Source: Ectocarpus siliculosus (taxonomy: Eukaryota > Sar > Phaeophyceae > Ectocarpales > Ectocarpaceae). Taken from it: DNA of 64,000 bases. Location: assembly GCA_000310025.1 (NCBI GenBank), contig FN648440.1, forward strand, positions 1-64,000, in the 5' to 3' direction. The notes under the pieces were generated by a model, which was not told the DNA's origin, searched no databases, and saw only the letters and a list, made by a program, of their open reading frames with translations. The first letter of the stretch is position 1. The number at the start of each line of letters is the position of its first letter. Of the stretch, positions 13,340 to 24,971 are shown piece after piece. The position numbers and the translations under genes are program-made.

Positions 13340-13755
13340 GAAGCTGACCTTGTCCAGGTTACCCAACCCTAGCCATATGATAATGGGGGCGTACTCAAAA
13401 GGTCGTTCGTGCCGAACCCTGCCCAGGTACTATACCTTGGCCAGGTTACCCAACCCCACTCATGTGATAATGGGGGGCGTACCCAAAAGGTCGCTCGTGC
13501 CGAACCCTGCCCAGGTACTATACCTTGGCCAGGTTACCCAACCCCACTCATGTGGTAATGGGGGGCGTACCCAAAAGGTCGCTCGTGCCGAACCCTGCCC
13601 AGGTACTTGACCTTGCCCAGGTTACCTAACCCTAGTCATGTGATAATGGGGGGCGTACCCAAAAGGTCGCTCGTGCCGAACCCTGCCCAGGTACTTGATC
13701 TTGCCCAGGTTACCTACCCCTAGTCAACGCCTAATGGGGGGCGTACCGATAAAGT
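13340..13755. repeat. 88-bp tandem repeat, about five copies
   Basis: A unit running from GGGGCGTACCCAAAAGG to the next occurrence repeats at exactly 88 bp (13473, 13561, 13649, 13737), with an earlier diverged copy from about 13386. The unit contains GCCCAGGTAC and CCAGGTTACC blocks. The last copy degenerates near a run of C at 13758. The same CAGGGT/CCCTG flavour recurs at 15220-15500 and 27930-28080, so these blocks may share an ancestor. Confidence 0.85.
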
Positions 13756-14560
13756 CCCCCCCCCCCCCAACCTTGTGGCTTAGCCGAATGGCCACGGGTG
13801 CTCTCCAGGAATCACATGCTTCTTTTATTTGTGTTCCGAATATGAAATATATGTAACTCTCCATCGCAACCTTCACTCTCCATTTCGCCAATATAGTGTT
13901 GTTTTCCCGGAGTTACCCGTCCCCGTTCTGACGTGATTCTGATATAATGTGTGTCTGTGCTGGGTATTTTTCCAAGGGTGACTGTTTGTGTTTTGACTTC
14001 TTGAGAATTTGGTAAAGCATTTTTCTCAAGAGCGTGAATTGTTTATTGACAGTTAGGAGATAGTAATTTGATATCATCAGAAGATTTGAAAGATTTCGTA
14101 GAGCATGTTTTATTGGGAGATCGACAGATTTCGTAGAACATTGTTTTATTGGGAAATTATTTGAATTGGAATGAATGGTGGATGATTCCCGTGTGGATGC
14201 GTAGTTTGATTTATCGCCGTTTTATCTGGCAATGATAGTCGTGACGAGGATTTCGTAGATCGTATCTCGTACCGAGCAGGGGGGCTGTTTCGGGTGCTCG
14301 GCAGAGTATACTGTCTATGGGGCCTCCGGGGGGTACGCGGATGAAATGTGTTGATGGGCATGCTGCATGGCGATGGTTTTGCCTACCGCATGTCTCTCAC
14401 TCTCTAATCAACCAAGGTCTTGAGTCAACCTTCTTTCTCTTTCGGCCTCTGACGGGCTACCGCACCCAAACAATTTATATATATATATATATATATCCTC
14501 GGAAGGGGCCGATTGTCTTCCCTCCGAGCTTTGGTTGGATTTTTCCCTCGGAGTGTATCG
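13756..14560. other. AT-rich spacer with short direct repeat and (TA)n
   Basis: No gene recognised. A block with GATTTCGTAGA and GTTTTATTGGGA occurs twice in a row at about 14090-14156, and a (TA)n run lies at about 14474-14496. The rest is non-repetitive. Confidence 0.5.
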
Positions 14561-14566
14561 TGCACA

Positions 14567-14638
14567 AATCCTCTAGAGGGTTTAATATCCTCCAGAGGAT
14601 TTCGAACCCTCTAGAGGATTATTTTTCCTCAGAGGAAT
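14567..14638. repeat. Nested palindrome cluster (hairpin within hairpin)
   Basis: The arm AATCCTCTAGAGGGTT at 14567-14582 has an exact inverted partner at 14605-14620, a 16-bp stem. The 22-bp loop contains its own imperfect palindrome ATCCTCCAGAGGAT (14587-14600), and a further CCTCAGAGG palindrome follows at 14629-14637. Each arm is itself near-palindromic. It sits immediately left of the repeat at 14640-15210. Possible cruciform or RNA hairpin; function unknown. Confidence 0.75.
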
Positions 14639-14639
14639 A

Positions 14640-15210
14640 TGGGTGGGTAGCCATTTGTCTACCTGTGATACGTGTACCTGTCGTCGACACATGTGGCAGC
14701 TGCGCGACACACGAACGGATGTTTGCATCGCATTGTACTTTGGTTCGCCGTGGCAGGAAGTATCCCATCCAGTTAGGTCGTTGCGGAAGTACGCGGACGT
14801 CGTTCGGCGTCTAGTCCATACTGCTGTTAACAAGGAATTCTCTAACTTACCTATCACTTTTTTCTTACCTATCAAATCGGCGGCGATTTGGCCGCACGAC
14901 CCGCTTAGAATTCTGAAAACGAAATTCCACTGGTCCACCCTGGAGGCCAAATCAATAGCAGCCCGGCCCAAACGCCTTGTCGAGAGCTTCACCAGCATGC
15001 TCCAGGTAAGCCCGTACGCCCTAGAGAGAGTGTCCCCAGACCAGGTGCCCTCAAATCCGTGCGTCATTCGGCCATGGAGGCACCACGTGGGTGACACAGG
15101 TTGGCACCCCTCACCGGTTAGAAAAAAAGGCGGCACAACCGAGTTTCAAGCAACCGCGGCAGCTGGGACAGGGCATGTATGGGATCAGGCGGGTGCAGTG
15201 GGGCGCCACA
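14640..15210 (+). repeat. Target repeat, intact copy with two empty insertion sites
   Basis: The part 14850-15204 matches the reverse complement of 61484-61840 over about 355 bp with few differences. In this copy the sequence runs uninterrupted through two points where the other copy carries insertions: near 14847-14849 (TTA on this strand), where the other copy has the fold-back element 61844-63107, and at about 15205-15213, where it has the 33-kb giant element. The part 14660-14790 also matches the reverse complement of 44755-44850. The open frames on both strands (14582-15269) look like repeat translation, not a gene. Confidence 0.75.
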
Positions 15211-15222
15211 CACGTAGCCACT

Positions 15223-15380
15223 TTGCTCCATGGGCAGGGTGGGCTACTTCGACCTTGGCAGGGTGGTGACATAGAATGGCGGACGAGACCCATGGTTACC
15301 CTGTGACAATCTTGCTCCATGTGCAGGGTGGGCTACTTCGACCTTGGCAGGGTGGTGACATAGAATGGCGGACGAAATTT
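15223..15380. repeat. 89-bp direct duplication
   Basis: TTGCTCCATG followed by GCAGGGTGGGCTACTTCG starts at 15223 and again at 15312. The shared part is about 68 bp per copy and includes GACATAGAATGGCGGACGA. CAGGGT motifs link it to the 88-bp array at 13.4 kb and to the left flank of the giant element. Confidence 0.8.
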
Positions 15381-15539
15381 ATGGTCCCGCCCTGGCAAAA
15401 ACAACAATTAAGGGTATACCCTATTACCCTCGTCGCATGGTCACAACCCTGGGGACAGACCCGAGAGGTTCCTCAAGGGGGTACCGTGCCAGGGGGGGGC
15501 CTGGCAATGATAACTTCTGCGCAGGGTTAAGCCGAGGCT

Positions 15540-16900
15540 TCACTGAGCATTTAGCTATATGAGCATTCAGTTTCTCGATTTGTTTCGTATTCGGGGTTTG
15601 TTCATTCATCATGTTTCTCCTCGTGACTTCAAGCATCGTCCACAATCCTAAAGTTCGGGCAAGCAGCCCCACAAAGCTGTAGCCCGGACTCCGGCTCGGT
15701 ACATGTTGACTCTCACAGTACATGAAGAAACCCACCCGGCGGGGGCTTCTGTGCGACCAAAGAGGACGAGAAATTACATCGCCATCAACAACACTGGACA
15801 AGATCATTTCGCGCGACGCATTCAGCTAGACTACTGTCGTTTTTTGAAGGCGAAGCAGAGAATCACTTGGTACCCCCCCCAAAAAAAACACGCTCTACGC
15901 GGACTGGGTCCCAATTCCAAGAGGTCGGCTGTAGTGCTCAACTACAACCTGCCACACAGGCTGTGAGTTCTCTCCACACCAACAACACCCGTGCCAACGC
16001 ACGCATTTCTCTGACCTGCACAAGACTTCCTTGAGAAAAAAAACGAAAAAAAAAACGCACGCGCGACAGACCAAAATAGAAAGTCTCTCTCAGCCCGCTA
16101 ACAGCTTGGCGAGAGACCCAGCCATGAAAACCTATATCCCAACAACAACGAATCCTATGCGAGGATCATTTTGTGCCCCAAGATACGATGCAACCCCGTG
16201 AACACATGATCTGACAAGGTCAGAGCAAAACACGCAATCAAGAGGAGGAGTCGTCCGCCCCCCAAGCGTGTGAGCCAAAACACTGCCACAGGTTGTGACG
16301 AGAACAGAGGGAAAAAAACTTTCCCACATGAGCTACACATGCTACAAAGCAACCGGCGATTATGAGCTCCCCATCCACACCGCAACCCGCCCCCCGTTAT
16401 CACTCGGATAAGCGAACAAGCTCGTGGTGCACACCATGAGTGCAGGATACCCAAAGAGTATACGCGACAAGCCGAATACTACCCACACAACGAAAGACGG
16501 ATCCTCACGCATTTCAGCAGAAAAAGCCGATGCGACAACAAGCCAATATAGCATGCTCTACGAAGCCTACAGACCAGTGGACCTCCGGAGCCCCCCTCTG
16601 TGTATGTGAAAGGGCGACAGAACAAGTCCAAACTTAACTTTGCGAACAGCTCGTGACCCCCGCTAAGAACCTAAGACGCCAAGACGCGAGGTACAGGACA
16701 TCTTGGGACGAATCATGCCAAGAGCACACCAACACAACTTATTCTAACCCGTCACACGTGTCGCGAATCTCCATATGCAGGACCGTGTGTAGAGGGCAGA
16801 CAGAAATCTTGAGAAAAAAAAAACAAGTGCGAGGTTCGTCGTCCTAAAAGGCGACCCAGGGAGGCAGGTCCATCCCCACCAAAAGCCGAAGGCGAGGACG
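15540..16900. other. Gene-free block, T-poor on the plus strand from ~15960
   Basis: No gene recognised. From about 15960 to 16850 the plus strand is visibly rich in A and C and poor in T, unlike its neighbours. It lies directly downstream of the B' stop on the minus strand, so it may be a G/T-rich 3' untranslated region of B' or part of the same element. A short frame at 15703-15966 was not recognisable. Confidence 0.4.
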
Positions 16901-16918
16901 GCGTGGGAGAACCTGAGC

Positions 16919-19900
16919 TCAGTTCATGTCGGCAAGGAAGTCCTCGAGCTCCTCGCCATCCAGCTCGATGCTGTCGCCCCGGGGGAGGGTCTCTGCGACC
17001 ACGAGGCGGCCCTCCGTGTCGGACGATGCTCCGGCAGCGCCCTCTGCAGAGAAATTTACAAGACAGAGAGGAAAGTCGGATGGGACCATTTTGATGGGGC
17101 AGGAATACTTGTGGTGTGTAAGGCATCGCACGCACAGTGTTGACGAACCTGTACATATCTTTAGCGAGGTATGGCGAGTGGAGGAAATCTTGCATTAACT
17201 TTCTGCGTGTTTTGTGGTCCACCTTTTTTCCGTATCGATATTGGCCTAACTTAGCAAGTGGAAGGGACAGACGCCCGCAACACGCGCTATCAACCATCGA
17301 CGTCGATGGGAATGTTGTTGAGACCTGTGAGCAACTAACGTTTTGTTGCACCTGAGGTGACGGCGTACGGGCACAGGAACTTGACGATCTTGGGGTTGTC
17401 GTAATCCCAGTGGGAGAGCGTCCGGAGGGCGTGCCCGTGGCGGCGGGATCCCGTGATATAATGGAACAGCTGGCGCCACATGCTGGCAAAGTAAAACATA
17501 AGTACACGGGTCGTCGGATAGGGCGACAGGCGAGACGCTGGCGAGGAACGTCTGAAAGCCACAAAGAAGTGTGATATGGATAATGCCCTGGGCTTGGTCA
17601 TGCTAGAAATAAGGTTGGTCTAAAGTATCGGTGCGTCGACTACATGTACGTACGGGAGCAGGCAGCTAATTCTTTATGGTGGGAGGACTAAAATAAGACA
17701 ACACAAGTAAGAGTATTTATTATTTCATCGCAACACAACATCAGCAAAATGTTCATCTCTCCTGGAAGGCTCGCGCTCGACGGTCAGGGAATCCCCCGTT
17801 GATCAGCCTCGACCAAGACCGCATCTGCCTGGTGGCCCTGCACGCCGCCGACTCGTGCGTGCCGATCTCGGACACACGCAGAAAATCCATATCGCGGACC
17901 GCGTGGAGGAGCATTGGTGTCGCAAACTACATGCAAATAGGGTCAGCACACAAGTGGGTCAGCAAGTGAGCCATCTACGTAGAAGTACATTTACCCACAG
18001 ATCCGCGTAGGGCCTTGTTCGCCGTGTCCTTGTCCGACGGAACGGGAGGCTGCCCTTGCATCATGGGCACCTGGGTTTCGGGGGGTGCAAGTACGCGAAC
18101 ACGGACGGTGGGAGAGGTGGCAAGAGACACACGCGCGATCAAGTTCAGCGCTGCAAGTCTGCAAGTGAGCCCAGTGGGTTACAGGTGCTTCTGTTGTGTT
18201 GGTGCCGTCGCTATGGTTGAACGGTGCGGATCTAAGATGTGAAAAACACACTCGGCAAGATCCAAGGTGTTGGTAAACCGGTTTTGGCTACTATAAGAGG
18301 GGTGAAGCTGTAAACCAAGCCATATGGAAACATACCTAAATATCCTGTTGGAACAAACCACTGAGACAACGGTAGAAGAACGATAAAAAAAAAAAAATGC
18401 CACGGGGCGAATAGTACCCGCGGTATTGTCTGTTCTCTGCTGTGATGCATCTGCCATAGCACCCTAGAAGCAACACCAACAGCAAACCACCTACTTTTAC
18501 ACGACAAATCGGGAACCGCACACACGAAAATTCTCCCATAATGGAATGCCTGGGTTTGTGTGTGAATGCCCCTATCGGTAGGACAATTTTGACGTCAATG
18601 AAGAACATCCCGTTGGGGCTCGCACAAGAAACAGGGGTGGGGGGTGTACTCATAGTCGTGCATGCCGTAGTCGTTTGACCATTGACCTCGCATCCCTACA
18701 AAGCCGGGACGGAGCATGCCGGGTTCTCACCGGACCAGGCTCTCACATCACCAAGCGCGAAGCGCCGTGAGGTATTTGGCGAGTCGCATGAAGGGTGAGC
18801 TGCATCCTGCTAAGGGTGTTCGGCATCTTGTGCTTACTTCCTTGCGTACGGATGACAGCTACGTATGACTTAATTTATTTTCTGGTGCTTTCACTTCCAG
18901 AGACAGCTGTGAGCACTGTGTAACTGCCTCGAGGAAGCTTGACCATTTTAACACAACGTGGTGCGATCATCCCCCGTTGCGCGGAGTGAGGGTTCTCGAC
19001 CCCGCACAACATGATCTACTCGACCACCATTCTGGTTACCGCCAAAAAAATAACCGAGGTAAAAACAAAAAAACGGTAACCTGGTTGCCGAGTTCACGAA
19101 GTGAATTGGCTTGTTTTACAACGTCGTTGCCAAGCGACGAAAACCGAATCCCGATGGCAAACACCGAGTGAGGGGAGGGGTACGAAAAAAACTACAATGT
19201 ATTTTTGGTACTCCGGCGGTATTTTTCTTTTCTTCTTGGGGGAGGGGGGGGGTTGCACGGAGGGGGGCTACGACAAAGGATATTACGGTATCGTACAAAA
19301 CAACGATCACTTACCAACTGCGGATTGACCAGCAGACCTGACCTAGCCACCACGTTCACATGAGCGATCAGGAGGCAGTCGTAAAGCTCATCCCCGGTCA
19401 TTCCAGAGTTGATCTGCTTACGGTGAAGTGCCGGAGGCGCCGGTGGAGGCAGCGCGGTGCACGACCGAGGCAGCTCCGCCGCGTGAAAAGGCACCGGCAA
19501 GACCACCCGCGTGGGCCGAAGAGGTGCTGGCGGCATCGCGTCCGCCGCCCGTCACAGAGCTGCGCACAACCGCGGCAGCTCCGCCGCGTGAAGAGGAAGC
19601 GGCGCGACCATCCGCATGGGCCGAAGAGGTGCTGGCGGGATCGCGGCGGCTGGAGGACTGCCCTGCATGCCCGCCGCCTCTGGAAGGCAGGCGGACCGAG
19701 CGGGCGTCGTTGCCGTGCATCGCCGCCGGGAGCGGCCGCGGCGCGAGAAGGTCCACGCTGCCTGCGTCAGACCCCTCACCGCCGTTGTCGCCGTTGTCGA
19801 ACCGGTTGGAGTCGACGGTCAGCTCTTCGTCCCTCGAGTCGTTGCCGGGGTCGCTCTCCGGGTCGTACTATGAACCGAACTCTTGCATGGGTTGGACGGC

Positions 19901-19980
19901 ATCTTCGGAGTCCTGCATCCACGGGGCGACAGAGGTCGGGAACCGCGGAGGGTGCAAAAATGCATGAGTTGGTCGGATAG
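16919..19980 (-). pseudogene. B': second, inverted and decayed copy of gene B
   Basis: Three segments match gene B exons in order. 17043-16919 is an acidic C-terminal exon ending LEDFLADMN and TGA. 17482-17352 aligns with gene B exon 7 (QLFHYITG against SAFFWATG, then CPY in both), and the intron to the last exon has the same phase 1. About 17935-17790 aligns with exon 6 (RSWSRLINGG against NRWAILERGG). Around 18060-17999 there may be a further small exon. The Ser/Ala/Gly-rich minus frame at 19756-19418, with an acidic stretch upstream to about 19970, resembles the N-terminal exon 2 and contains a 105-bp tandem duplication (about 19455-19650). The exon corresponding to B exon 6 runs into TGA before any usable donor, so the copy is probably dead. 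The plus-strand frame at 19428-19967 is a shadow. Confidence 0.5.
18660..19400. other. Interior of B' without recognised exons
   Basis: About 740 bp with no convincing coding segment on either strand. It includes poly-A and poly-G patches (19046-19075, 19240-19266). Presumably an intron of B' or sequence inserted into it. Confidence 0.3.
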
Positions 19981-21520
19981 AGTGTGGTATGCTGTGGGCG
20001 GGAACTTTGCCGGCGCTATGTATTTGAACAAATGAACCATCTCGGGCCAACCATGACGATCTACACCCAGTATGTGAGATACGGCCCACCCCAAATTTGA
20101 AACTCTTGCAGAAACAAAGAAGTCATCAAGCAGGAAATTGCGCATTTTTTTGTCCGAGATTTTTCGTTGCTGTAGGAAACGGCCTTATAGGCAGAGGGAG
20201 AAAGCAATGGACTCGCATACATCTGTGCAAGAGATGAACTTGTTGGGTGACCATCGAATCGGAGATACAACCGGGGGCCAACATCGACCATGTCCTCTTG
20301 CGAACCCCGTGGGAATCAAGAAACCAAACTCTTGAGTGGAAGCCCTGTGTCCTTGTAAAATGCATGGTTTATATATTGCAATTCCTATGTGGACGCCGCG
20401 GAATACTGTATCCAATACCATTCGACTGCCGGTAGCGAAAAGAAAAGAGGGCACATGGCCGTATCGATCGGATTGGATGCTAGTATGCATACTTCGCATT
20501 TATTGTCCATTGCGGGAACACAGAACATGTGGATGTGTGTCGAGGTTGCTGTTCTTCCCCCGGGTTATATCATTACCCGGGGTATTCAATGGCAGGAAAA
20601 ATATGACCCCCCCCCCTGTTTGTACGTACTCCGGGCGCGCAATTCAGATGCAAAGTTCATCCCCTCCCCGGGGTGCGTCACCGTTGATTTCCGATTTGCA
20701 AATAATTAAGTGCATGTTGCCGGATTCTCCGGCTGAAGGGACGCCAATGTCGTACCTTTGAATGTTTTAACTCTTTCACTCGCGCTCGGAACAACCCCAC
20801 GGAGCATCGACGCGGATTCTATCCACCTTACATGTGGGTGTGCATGCATTCTTGTGTGTGGTGTGCACGTATTACCTGTCACCGCTGTTCAGGCGTTACA
20901 GGACGTACTTGAGTGGCACAACACATGCCATCCTCTGCTTATGCGGAGTACCTGGCATAGGTTGCATAAGATACCACACGCTCTTCGTCACTTGTAAAAC
21001 CTACAAGGGGTTTCGGCGGCTTGCGCCGCCTCGCTTAAGGAAGCGATTCCAACATGCATCTACTTCGTTTTTCCCGTAAAATACACGATCGATGAAACGT
21101 GGGCATGGGGATAGATGTTGTTTGTGTGTGGCATGCTTTTCCCGACGTTCGTGTTCAAAGTTTATGTGTTTTGAACGATGTTGACCGACTCTTTAATGTC
21201 GCAGCTTTTCACCGAATATGTACCCGAGATGAGTTTCCCACGTAAACTAGCCTAGACGAAATCAAAAGGGAACATCCACCCGAACGACAATCTTGACCGA
21301 CGGGCTATGCCAACGACTCTTCCGAAACACCAGCAGCGACTATACCCGCATGAGCAAATGCGTAATCGTTCGAACTACAAGACAGGAGGAAGAAGATTGT
21401 CATGAGTGACGAAACGACAGGAAGGCGATACAACGCGACAGCGGTGTCTACACCCGCCAACAACACACACACACGATAAACGCAATCGCGATCCCGACAC
21501 CATTGACACAGACTTCCAAC
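19981..21520. other. No gene seen between B' and the short inverted-repeat element
   Basis: In the inverted copy of the A/B pair this is where the divergent promoter and start of A' should lie. I found no recognisable gene A exon here. Small hairpins such as GGCGGCTTGCGCCGCC occur near 21018-21036. Open frames are short and unsupported. Confidence 0.35.
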
Positions 21521-21523
21521 ATA

Positions 21524-21740
21524 CTGTATGTGACACAAGATACCACACCCCCCGGGTCGATGTGTAAAGCTCAATTGATCCACAGCAGCAAGAATGGCAG
21601 CGCCGTAAACGGTAGCGTTCAAGCCATCTCATCGAGTGCTTTCCGAAAATGTATCGTTTCCTTCGTGTGCACTCTTTGTGGAGTAATCGAGCTTTGAAAA
21701 TCGGTCCAGGGGGCGTCGTATATTACCACGTACGGTACGC
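21524..21740. repeat. Short inverted-repeat (MITE-like) element, copy 1
   Basis: Begins with GTGACACAAGATACCACACC and ends with the diverged inverse (CCAGGGGGCGTCGTATATTAC). Inner sequence AATCGAGCTTTGAAAATCGG near the right end also occurs, inverted or diverged, at 23660-23700, 27680-27720 and 29085-29115. No coding capacity. Target duplication not resolved. Confidence 0.45.
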
Positions 21741-22578
21741 TGGTAACGAAGGCTGGGTAAGTTGGGATGTGGGAGAACGTTGAGGAGTAAGGAACATGCG
21801 CGACCGAACGAGTGCGGGTGTCGAGAAAAAGCGTAACCCATGGTTGTCATATCTTGCGATTGCACAGACGGGCGACGACCTGACGACTCAAGATCGAAAC
21901 ACAAAAACCCGCTTCTACGTACAAGTAAGTTGGAGAGAGAGGGAGAGAGAGAGGAGAGAGAGAGGAGAGAGAAAGACCGGGTATACAATGCAGACAATTA
22001 CGGAATAATAAAATACACACAGAAAGACTACCCATTCGAGATATACCCACAGCAGTCGAACGGGATGTGGTGGAGTCTTTTCAGTGAGTGGAGGAAAACC
22101 GGCTGGGTACTGGACTTATTTCGAGTCTTTTCAAGTCTATACACTGATGATTTATACCCGTGATGCAATAATCGAATTCTGTGTGTGCGTACACTGGATG
22201 ACTGCAGCACGGTCGATGGTAGATTGCGGAGCATGGATGCGAGCAGCTGCCTTGGGCACGGGGATGTGGCTACTGATCAAAGCTTGAAAACAATTGAACA
22301 GCGTGCGAGGTGCGGGCGAGAGCAATGAATGAATGCAACGCTGACGGGGTGCAGAGCCCGGATGCACTGGGTGGGTGCAGAGGGGCCAAGACAGCGACAA
22401 CGGCCACAGCGGTCGATTGTACTTAAGTGAGAAGGGAGAACAACGAACGACAAGGGCGGACCTAGAAAAAAAAAAACGCGAAAAAAAGGCAAAATGGGTG
22501 CATGCATGCGCATGCGCCCATGCGCCCATACCTTCCAAACGATGCAGGATATATTCGGGGACAACACGTGAGACTGAC

Positions 22579-22779
22579 CAAGGATGGCGCTCGCCTCTTC
22601 TTCCGGACGATGGTCTTGCGACCCTTCTCCTTCGGAGTCGTGTAGGACTTGAACGGGGATTTGGTGGCCTTGGCGACCGTGCGCCCACGGGTTTGGTGAT
22701 GATGGGCTTCATTCGCGTTGACCTCGGAATGGACACCCCTCGCCGCAGAACGACCTTGGACGCAGCGGGCGGAGGACAT
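22579..22779 (-). CDS. Possible first exon of a small basic protein
   Basis: An ATG at 22779 opens a 67-codon frame ending at a possible donor (TTG then GTCAGT). The predicted peptide is strongly basic, with FKSYTTPKEKGRK followed by VRKKRRAPS, which would suit a nucleic-acid-binding or nuclear protein. I do not recognise the family and did not find a following exon, so this may be chance or a remnant. Confidence 0.25.
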
Positions 22780-23268
22780 CGTGACGAATAGAGAAGATGG
22801 AGAGGCGGAGAGTGAGAAAACGGAGTCCAAAGGGAGGACGAGAGGGGGATGAGAAGAAATGAGCTCGGGCAACAGCGTGCTCGGGCAACAGCGTGCGCGC
22901 GCTTGAACATGAGAGCAAAAACTTGTGCAAGTTGTGAGGCCACTTCCTCGGACCAATAAACCCACACGAACATCACTCAAACTGTTCGCAGACACCATGT
23001 AAACGGCTATACTATCGGGCAGTTGTCACCTTAGCGCCAGATAACCGCCAGGTTGCACGTCCTCCACAACGTTAGCCAGGGCGCGTGCTGCAGGCTGGCT
23101 CTGACAGCGGGCTTTCTCGTTCTTTATCACAGAAAAAAAAAATGTTTTTTTTTTTCTCATAATTTTTTTTTTCTCATTGGTGATGATCTCCGGTTGTACA
23201 TGTGCTGTACCAGGTGTCGCGTCGGACAGCAAAGGTACATATCACGTTCGTACGATGACGAGCCAAGA

Positions 23269-23340
23269 TCACAGTGGGCATCTTGGCGATTTCCTGAGCC
23301 AGGTTCACAGTGGGCATCTTGGCGATTTCCTGAGCCAGGT
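23269..23340. repeat. 36-bp direct duplication
   Basis: Two exact, adjacent 36-bp copies beginning TCACAGTGGGCATCTTGGCG. The unit is a multiple of three, but no gene was recognised here. Confidence 0.9.
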
Positions 23341-23436
23341 TGTGGATACATTTGTCGGTGTGGTACTCGTTGGTGTAGAGAACGGGATACGAGTCGTTGC
23401 TCCGGCTGCGCAACCCCTACGGATCCACTCGGAGAC

Positions 23437-23592
23437 GCTTTGAGGAGCAGCCGCTTTGTCAGGCACTGCTATCCATCCTGGCGGTAGGGGGGCGGCAGGC
23501 GAGGCCGCAGGTCATGGAGTTCCGCAGGACGAGGGTAGTGGAGTCGTCGAGCTGGCGACCCGAACGGCTTCGTCAATTCGAACGCCTCAAGG
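23437..23592 (+). CDS. Possible orphan exon, unknown
   Basis: A frame with balanced composition (EEQPLCQALLSILAVGG and RPERLRQFERLK) ends at the donor-like GTAAATAT at 23593. It has coding character but no recognised relatives and no matching neighbour exon. It may belong to the decayed A' transposase, whose C-terminus lies at 25784-26993. Confidence 0.25.
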
Positions 23593-24426
23593 TAAATATT
23601 TCATGTGAACAGCAGTGTATAGACAGACATCATCGCTGCAGTCCGAGAAGCAGTTCCGTATGTTGCATAAGATACCGCACCCCCTTGGACCGATTTTTAA
23701 TGCCCGATAACAATCCATGAGAAAAACAGCAGTGTGTAGGCATATAGCCCCGGCCTCAAGTGATGGAACTTTTTCCTTTTTCCCAGGGAGTCCGTCTATC
23801 TGTCTGTGTGGCATATGATGCGAGTTTTGGTCGAGAGGAATCTGTTTGAGGTTGGATAAAACAACCGCAGTACGAAAATGTTAACATCGAAACAAACATT
23901 GTGGGCAAGATAAAATACAGCAGGTCACCTGGGTCCCAACCACTGACGACGTTACCCACCCGACGTTCGCACAGATGATAACCGCACTTTAATTTTGTTG
24001 GAAACGGTTTGGGGGTAATGAATGGGAACCCGGACGATTTGAGTGGGAACGGTAATTCCAATTGACAGCGGGAAAATATCTGCGGATAAATTTCCGACGA
24101 CCGCCAGCTGTGGTGTGTTCAACGACATATGAACGGGAATGGTACGTGCGCGTGCTGCAGTCTGAGAGAGGGAGACTACACCTAGACTAGACTAGTCTGA
24201 CTGGTGGAAAACGTGCGGCTAGCCTGTAGCCACGGGCTTGATTGAACGAACGAAGCGATGTATAAGATATAGCGAACACCTCTCACATGTATATGGTATT
24301 GTCTTCGTTACATGTAGCATGTGCAACGGAATATATATGTATTGTATGTCTTGTGTGTCATCTCTCGCGCAAGGCCAGAACCGAGATCATAGAGGTGATT
24401 TGGCTGCAGTCTGGTAGCATGCGACC

Positions 24427-24564
24427 CTCAAGCTCTCGCAAGCATGGTCTCGGTATTTCATTTCCAATGCGTGGACTAAGGTTCGGAAAACACAAAGAGA
24501 GAGGAAGCGTTGAACTGGTTGAACTCAAACCGAAAGACAATGGTTGACGACAGCCGCGGAAAAG

Positions 24565-24609
<45 letters not shown>

Positions 24610-24971
24610 AAGACAGAGACAAGGGCGGCGCACAATACGGAACGGGTGGGGTGATCGAAAGCAAGGGCAACATGATGGATCTCCTCTTACGGAAACGCGT
24701 GGCACACCCCCTCAAGCTCTCGCAAGCATGGTCTCGGTATTTCATTTCCAATGCGTGGACTAAGGTTCGGAAAACACAAAGAGAGAGGAAGCGTTGAACT
24801 GGTTGAACTCAAACCGAAAGACAATGGTTGACGACAGCCGTGGAAAAGAAAATGAGAGAGAGAGAGAGAGAGAGAGACAAAGACAGAGACAAGGGCGGCG
24901 CACAATACGGAACGGGTGGGGTGATCGAAAACAAGGGCAACATGATGGATCTCTTCTTACGGAAACGCGTG
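24427..24971. repeat. 284-bp tandem duplication containing (GA)n
   Basis: CTCAAGCTCTCGCAAGCATG starts at 24427 and again at 24711, and the copies remain alike through the GA tract and on to ACGGAAACGCGTGG. They differ mainly in GA length (about 40 against 28 bases) and a few substitutions, pointing to a fairly recent duplication. The mirrored predicted peptides come from this duplication and are not taken as genes. Confidence 0.9.

Larger units (their letters stand above)
21741..23400. other. Mostly gene-free region with GA microsatellite
   Basis: Contains a GA-rich tract at 21932-21972 and poly-A/T blocks at 22467-22488 and 23130-23172. The only segment with coding character is 22579-22779 on the minus strand, listed separately. 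Long Ser/Leu frames on the minus strand across 21629-22976 are low-complexity artefacts. Confidence 0.35.

Noticed and set aside
19360-19980. Arg-rich and Pro/Ala-rich plus-strand proteins of 179-206 residues
   Set aside because: They are shadows of the minus-strand Ser/Ala-rich region that fits B'; the length is due to GC-rich sequence with few stops.
22152-22998. 178-274-residue minus-strand open frames
   Set aside because: Apart from the segment 22579-22779, the composition is low-complexity (Ser/Phe/Leu) with no conserved pattern, and they overlap in two frames.
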